Of a stretch of 27,498 nucleotides of DNA, positions 24,762 to 27,498 are shown one piece after another. The DNA lies in assembly GCA_964651325.1 (NCBI GenBank), contig CAZYXP010000027.1, forward strand, positions 1 through 27,498, given 5' to 3'. The position numbers were made by a program, and so were the translations under genes. The DNA comes from JADFOB01 sp964651325 (GTDB lineage Bacteria; Planctomycetota; Phycisphaerae; UBA1845). The notes below the pieces were generated by a model. The model had not been told where the DNA came from. It made no database searches and saw only the letters and a list, made by a program, of their open reading frames with translations. Within the stretch, counting starts at the first letter, position 1, and every line of letters starts with the position of its first letter.

Positions 24762-24786
24762 GTGTAGCGCAGCGGCCCCCCGCTGT
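24762..24786. repeat. Dispersed repeat A, copy 2 (25 bp)
   Basis: Matches 14503-14527 at 24 of 25 positions. It lies between recO and the SGNH hydrolase gene, 14 bases before repeat B copy 2. Confidence 0.85.
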
Positions 24787-24800
24787 GTAGGCCACCCTCC

Positions 24801-24821
24801 AGCCGAGGGCGGCTGGGCTAC
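24801..24821. repeat. Dispersed repeat B, copy 2 (21 bp)
   Basis: Identical to 14605-14625 and in the same orientation. The A-then-B order is the same as at 14503-14625, but the spacer is 14 bases here and 77 there. Confidence 0.88.
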
Positions 24822-24866
24822 GAAACTCTTCTAATTAGTCCGCCGGTTGGGGCCGATAACCGCATT

Positions 24867-26258
24867 ATGAGCACCATGCCTGAAATTATGACCCGCGCGC
24901 CGGGCGTCGCGGAGGGTCGCGAAGACGCCTCGCACGTTAACGCCCAGGACCGCGTTTCGTTTCCATGGCGACGGGCGGCCATCCTGTTTTTGCCGATCGC
25001 AGTGCTGTTATCACCTTTCCTCTTTCACAGAAGCAAGGATGCTGTAATCTTTGGGTACAGTTGGGATTACCTACTCCTGCTGGCCGCCGTCGGTCTGGCC
25101 GGATCGCTCCTGTCGGTTGGCATCATCTGGCTGGTCAAGCGTGCGCCGGCCGATAGGCAACTCGGTTTCGCGTTTATTCTCCTCGGTTTCATCGTGGCCT
25201 CGTTGTTGAGCGCGGAATTGCTCTTGGGGTATCTCGGGCGAGATCGGTTTGCCGACGGGCGAATCTGGGGACAGCGGTTGTGCCAGTTTACCGGATTCGA
25301 AAATGTTCCCAATCACAAATGGCACATTGTCGGGGCGACGTACACCACTGACGCCAACACGTTTCGCACCCACCCCACGTCGAGAGTCGCTCCCGAGGAG
25401 GAAACGCTGATCGTGGTGATGGGCGGCTCCTGCGTGTTTGGCCACGGCTTAGATGATGACGAAACGTGGGCCCAACGCCTCGAATCGCGGCTTCGCGATC
25501 GATTCGACGACCGCGTGACGGTGCTCAACGCCGGCAACAACGGGCACACCAGCCTTCAGCAGCTTATTCGGTTTTACAATCGGGTGTTGCCGCTTGATCC
25601 CGATTTCGTCGTGTACTACGGAGCCATCAACGACGTCCGGCCCAATCGCTTGCTAGAGAAGAAGAGCATGATGCACGCAAGCCTGCCCGAGGCGATCACC
25701 GCACGCAGGCATCTACAGGCGAACAATGACGGTCGCGGCTTCTATTTCGAAAACAGCCTCCTGCTCGGCCGCGCTGTGTCGTTTGTCGAAAAATGGCAAC
25801 GGAAAGCAACCGTCGGCATTCCAACGACCGAGGAGCTGTGGACCCTTGGACCCGAAGACTACAGCAAGACCGCCGCCACTTACGTCCAGAACCTCGAAAC
25901 GCTGCGTATGATTTGCCAGGCCAACGGCATCGAATTTGTTCCGGCCACGTTCCTCGTTCAGTATGAAGGGCTCCCCCTGTCGCTGGACGTGGGCACGAAG
26001 GCTTTTACCGACGCCCTCCGGGACCGGTTCGGCAAGCAAGGCTATCGGTTGGTCGATCTATGGCCGGCGTTTGAACAACTCGAGGACAAAACAGGGTTTT
26101 TCTTACCGGATCGGCACCACCCAACCGCGGAAGGCGCCGCGTTCATCGCGGCGCACCTCGCCGAGGCGTTGACGCCATTGATCCAACACCGCATGACCGC
26201 GGAAAACCCATCGCCTCCCCAGGTGGCAAGGGCTTCAACCCACCGAAACCCCTCCTGA
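24867..26258 (+). CDS. Membrane-anchored SGNH/GDSL hydrolase
   Basis: The 463-residue protein has three predicted membrane segments (about 37-53, 67-90 and 100-121) followed by an SGNH-fold esterase domain. All four blocks are visible: GGSCVFGHG with nucleophile S188, G223 in LNAGNNGHTS, N255 in YYGAINDV, and the acid/base pair D415-x-x-H418 in PDRHHPTAEG. The hydrolase domain should lie outside the cytoplasm or be membrane-proximal; deacylation or deacetylation of a polysaccharide or lipid is a reasonable guess, but the substrate is not evident. Three nearby ATGs (residues 1, 4 and 8) are possible starts; the ribosome site is weak. It converges with the peptidase gene with only 15 bases between the stops. 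Confidence 0.88.
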   Translation: MSTMPEIMTRAPGVAEGREDASHVNAQDRVSFPWRRAAILFLPIAVLLSPFLFHRSKDAVIFGYSWDYLLLLAAVGLAGSLLSVGIIWLVKRAPADRQLGFAFILLGFIVASLLSAELLLGYLGRDRFADGRIWGQRLCQFTGFENVPNHKWHIVGATYTTDANTFRTHPTSRVAPEEETLIVVMGGSCVFGHGLDDDETWAQRLESRLRDRFDDRVTVLNAGNNGHTSLQQLIRFYNRVLPLDPDFVVYYGAINDVRPNRLLEKKSMMHASLPEAITARRHLQANNDGRGFYFENSLLLGRAVSFVEKWQRKATVGIPTTEELWTLGPEDYSKTAATYVQNLETLRMICQANGIEFVPATFLVQYEGLPLSLDVGTKAFTDALRDRFGKQGYRLVDLWPAFEQLEDKTGFFLPDRHHPTAEGAAFIAAHLAEALTPLIQHRMTAENPSPPQVARASTHRNPS

Positions 26259-26275
26259 CGTCAGATCGGCCGATC
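26255..26275. other. Two abutting palindromes in convergent stop region
   Basis: CTGACGTCAG (26255-26264) and GATCGGCCGATC (26264-26275) are perfect palindromes sharing one base. They span the stop codons of the converging hydrolase and peptidase genes. They could form small hairpins in both transcripts, though no T-run follows. Confidence 0.45.
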
Positions 26276-27404
26276 AGCAAGGTTGGCGACGCGAGCGGCG
26301 GAGCAGATCGCGATAGGTTTTCTCGAGCTCCTGAATCTGCTTATCAAGGACAGTGTTCCGCCCGGTGTAGGCGTGGGGCGCGCGGGCCAGCTCTACGAAC
26401 CACTTGACGACATTGTCGAAGTCGTCGAGATCGACGTACTCCGGACCGAGCTTTTTCAGTTTTCGATTGACGTTGTGGTAGTTGCCCAGCGCGATGCACA
26501 GCCCCGTCGCATCGTAGCCGAGGCTGCAATAGGCCGACGATTCGCACGTCCCCCCGTCCATCAGCTTTCTCTGAAAGCGAAACTGCTTATCCGCCCGGGC
26601 GAGCTCCCGGGCGATCCGGTGGGTATGGGCCGTGACCGCCGGCGTGAACGCGCTCGTCCGGTCGCCGACGCGCAGAATCGGCCCGTCTCCCATCTTGGCA
26701 TCGACAAGTTCCGAGCTGGTCTCCATGGCCACGACGATGCATTGGGGCGGGATGGTCTTCTTCCGAGCGGCGGCGATCGCACCGACAAAACCGACCTCCT
26801 CCGCCCGCGTGAACAAGAAATAGGCGTCGCACGCAAACCGGCTGCGCGCCAGCCGGTCGATGCAAGCGACCATCGCGGCCGCGCCGGCCAGATCGTCGCA
26901 CGCCCGAGCGTAAATGCGCGAGCCGCGAATCCGAGGATCCGGAAAGTCCCACATGCCGATCGCGCCGGGCTCCACGGCCCCATCGACATCGATTCGCGCC
27001 GTATTCACGCGCCGGATGCCGTTGCGCAAGACGGTCTTAATCGATCGGACCCGCCCTTTGACCCATCGCCCATCAACGTCGAATCGCACCTTGCTTCCTA
27101 CGAAGTATTCCTTGGGCACGCCGCCGCGCCAGAACGCGCGCACGCTGTTCTTGCCGATGGCCCGATCCACGACAAACCCCGGATGATCGAGATGGGCGGT
27201 GATGCACACGGGGCGTTTGACGCGACGCTTCCCGCGCCGCACGCGTACGAGCAGGTTGCCCGCCGCGTCACGCTTCACGTCGGTGAGCTTGCGCTGCCGG
27301 AGGAACCGCTCCAGGTACGCCAAGACCTGATGCTCCGCAAACGGCGCCGTCGGTATCGAAAGCATGTCAACCAAAATCTTGCGACTCATCGTTTCTGGTG
27401 CCAT
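26274..27404 (-). CDS. M42/M28-like zinc metallopeptidase
   Basis: The 376-residue product belongs to the two-metal aminopeptidase group (M42, M28 and M20 relatives). Probable metal and catalytic residues are: H71 in AHLDHPGF, bridging D170/D171 in ARACDDLAGA, catalytic E202 with E203 in RAEEVGFVGA, E228 in METSSE, and H310 in LGNYHNVN. An inserted beta-domain (about 85-150) between the first histidine and the bridging Asp fits the M42 PDZ-like or apical insert. M42 enzymes usually have Asp-Glu after the first His motif; here it is Asp-His. There is no signal peptide, so it is probably cytoplasmic and cleaves short peptides. AAAGG lies 8 bases before the ATG at 27404, supporting that start over residue 6. 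The C-terminal 25 residues are strongly basic. Confidence 0.88.
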   Translation of the reverse strand: MAPETMSRKILVDMLSIPTAPFAEHQVLAYLERFLRQRKLTDVKRDAAGNLLVRVRRGKRRVKRPVCITAHLDHPGFVVDRAIGKNSVRAFWRGGVPKEYFVGSKVRFDVDGRWVKGRVRSIKTVLRNGIRRVNTARIDVDGAVEPGAIGMWDFPDPRIRGSRIYARACDDLAGAAAMVACIDRLARSRFACDAYFLFTRAEEVGFVGAIAAARKKTIPPQCIVVAMETSSELVDAKMGDGPILRVGDRTSAFTPAVTAHTHRIARELARADKQFRFQRKLMDGGTCESSAYCSLGYDATGLCIALGNYHNVNRKLKKLGPEYVDLDDFDNVVKWFVELARAPHAYTGRNTVLDKQIQELEKTYRDLLRRSRRQPC

Positions 27405-27479
27405 TTTAATGACCTTTCATGCCCAGCGCATGCGCCGGGTCGCTAGCAGTACAGCGCAAAGTCGTCGCAAACCCGGAGC

Positions 27480-27496
27480 GCAGGCATCTTGCCTGC
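27480..27496. repeat. GCAGGC-N5-GCCTGC hairpin, copy 2
   Basis: Same 6-bp stem as 156-172, with loop ATCTT, preceded by AGC as in copy 1. It lies upstream of the peptidase gene at the edge of the window. Confidence 0.65.
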
Positions 27497-27498
27497 AT

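Noticed and set aside
26283..27446. Plus-strand 387-codon frame opposite the peptidase
   Set aside because: It mirrors the peptidase gene over its whole length; metal-site motifs are only on the minus strand.

Overview
The window is a gene-dense, GC-rich bacterial chromosome segment, most likely from a Planctomycetota member, possibly a Phycisphaerae-like lineage. The evidence is: a lipoprotein with the DCNxNGxPDxCD calcium-type motif common in that phylum; a KdsC gene followed by a very long LptC/OstA-like protein (so a Gram-negative, LPS-type envelope); an exported planctomycete-style protein; frequent GTG/TTG starts; and intergenic gaps filled with short GC-rich hairpin repeats. The assignment is inferred from gene content, not from a marker-gene tree.

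Layout, left to right. 1-407 is non-coding with hairpin repeats. 408-4031 (-) is a 1207-residue acidic, repeat-rich surface lipoprotein. 4437-4520 (-) is tRNA-Leu(CAA) with a plausible promoter and terminator. 4725-7379 (-) is a five-domain c-di-GMP signalling protein (REC-GGDEF-REC-GAF-HD-GYP). 7795-10173 (-) is an overlapping trpS-scpA-ridA operon. 10477-14466 (+) is a two-gene LPS operon, kdsC plus a giant LptC/LptA-like protein, with a recognisable promoter. 14711-16204 (-) is dnaA, ended by a strong intrinsic terminator. 16703-17638 (-) is a tandem-GNAT acetyltransferase. 18019-20298 (+) is an exported protein of unknown function. 20366-23446 (-) is pyruvate phosphate dikinase carrying a histone-H1-like lysine-rich tail. 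23954-24700 (-) is recO. 24867-26258 (+) is a membrane-anchored SGNH hydrolase. 26274-27404 (-) is an M42/M28-like zinc peptidase.

The genes are mainly housekeeping (replication initiation, recombination repair, chromosome condensation, tRNA charging, central carbon metabolism) mixed with envelope and signalling genes. The only clear functional cluster is kdsC with the LptC/LptA-like gene, which mirrors the kdsC-lptC-lptA order of proteobacteria but seems to replace two small periplasmic proteins with one 1155-residue protein. I see no CRISPR array, transposase, phage gene, toxin-antitoxin pair or defence island. The observations most worth following are the giant Lpt-like protein, the basic tail on PPDK, the lipoprotein's acidic tract, and the families of dispersed and tandem intergenic repeats.
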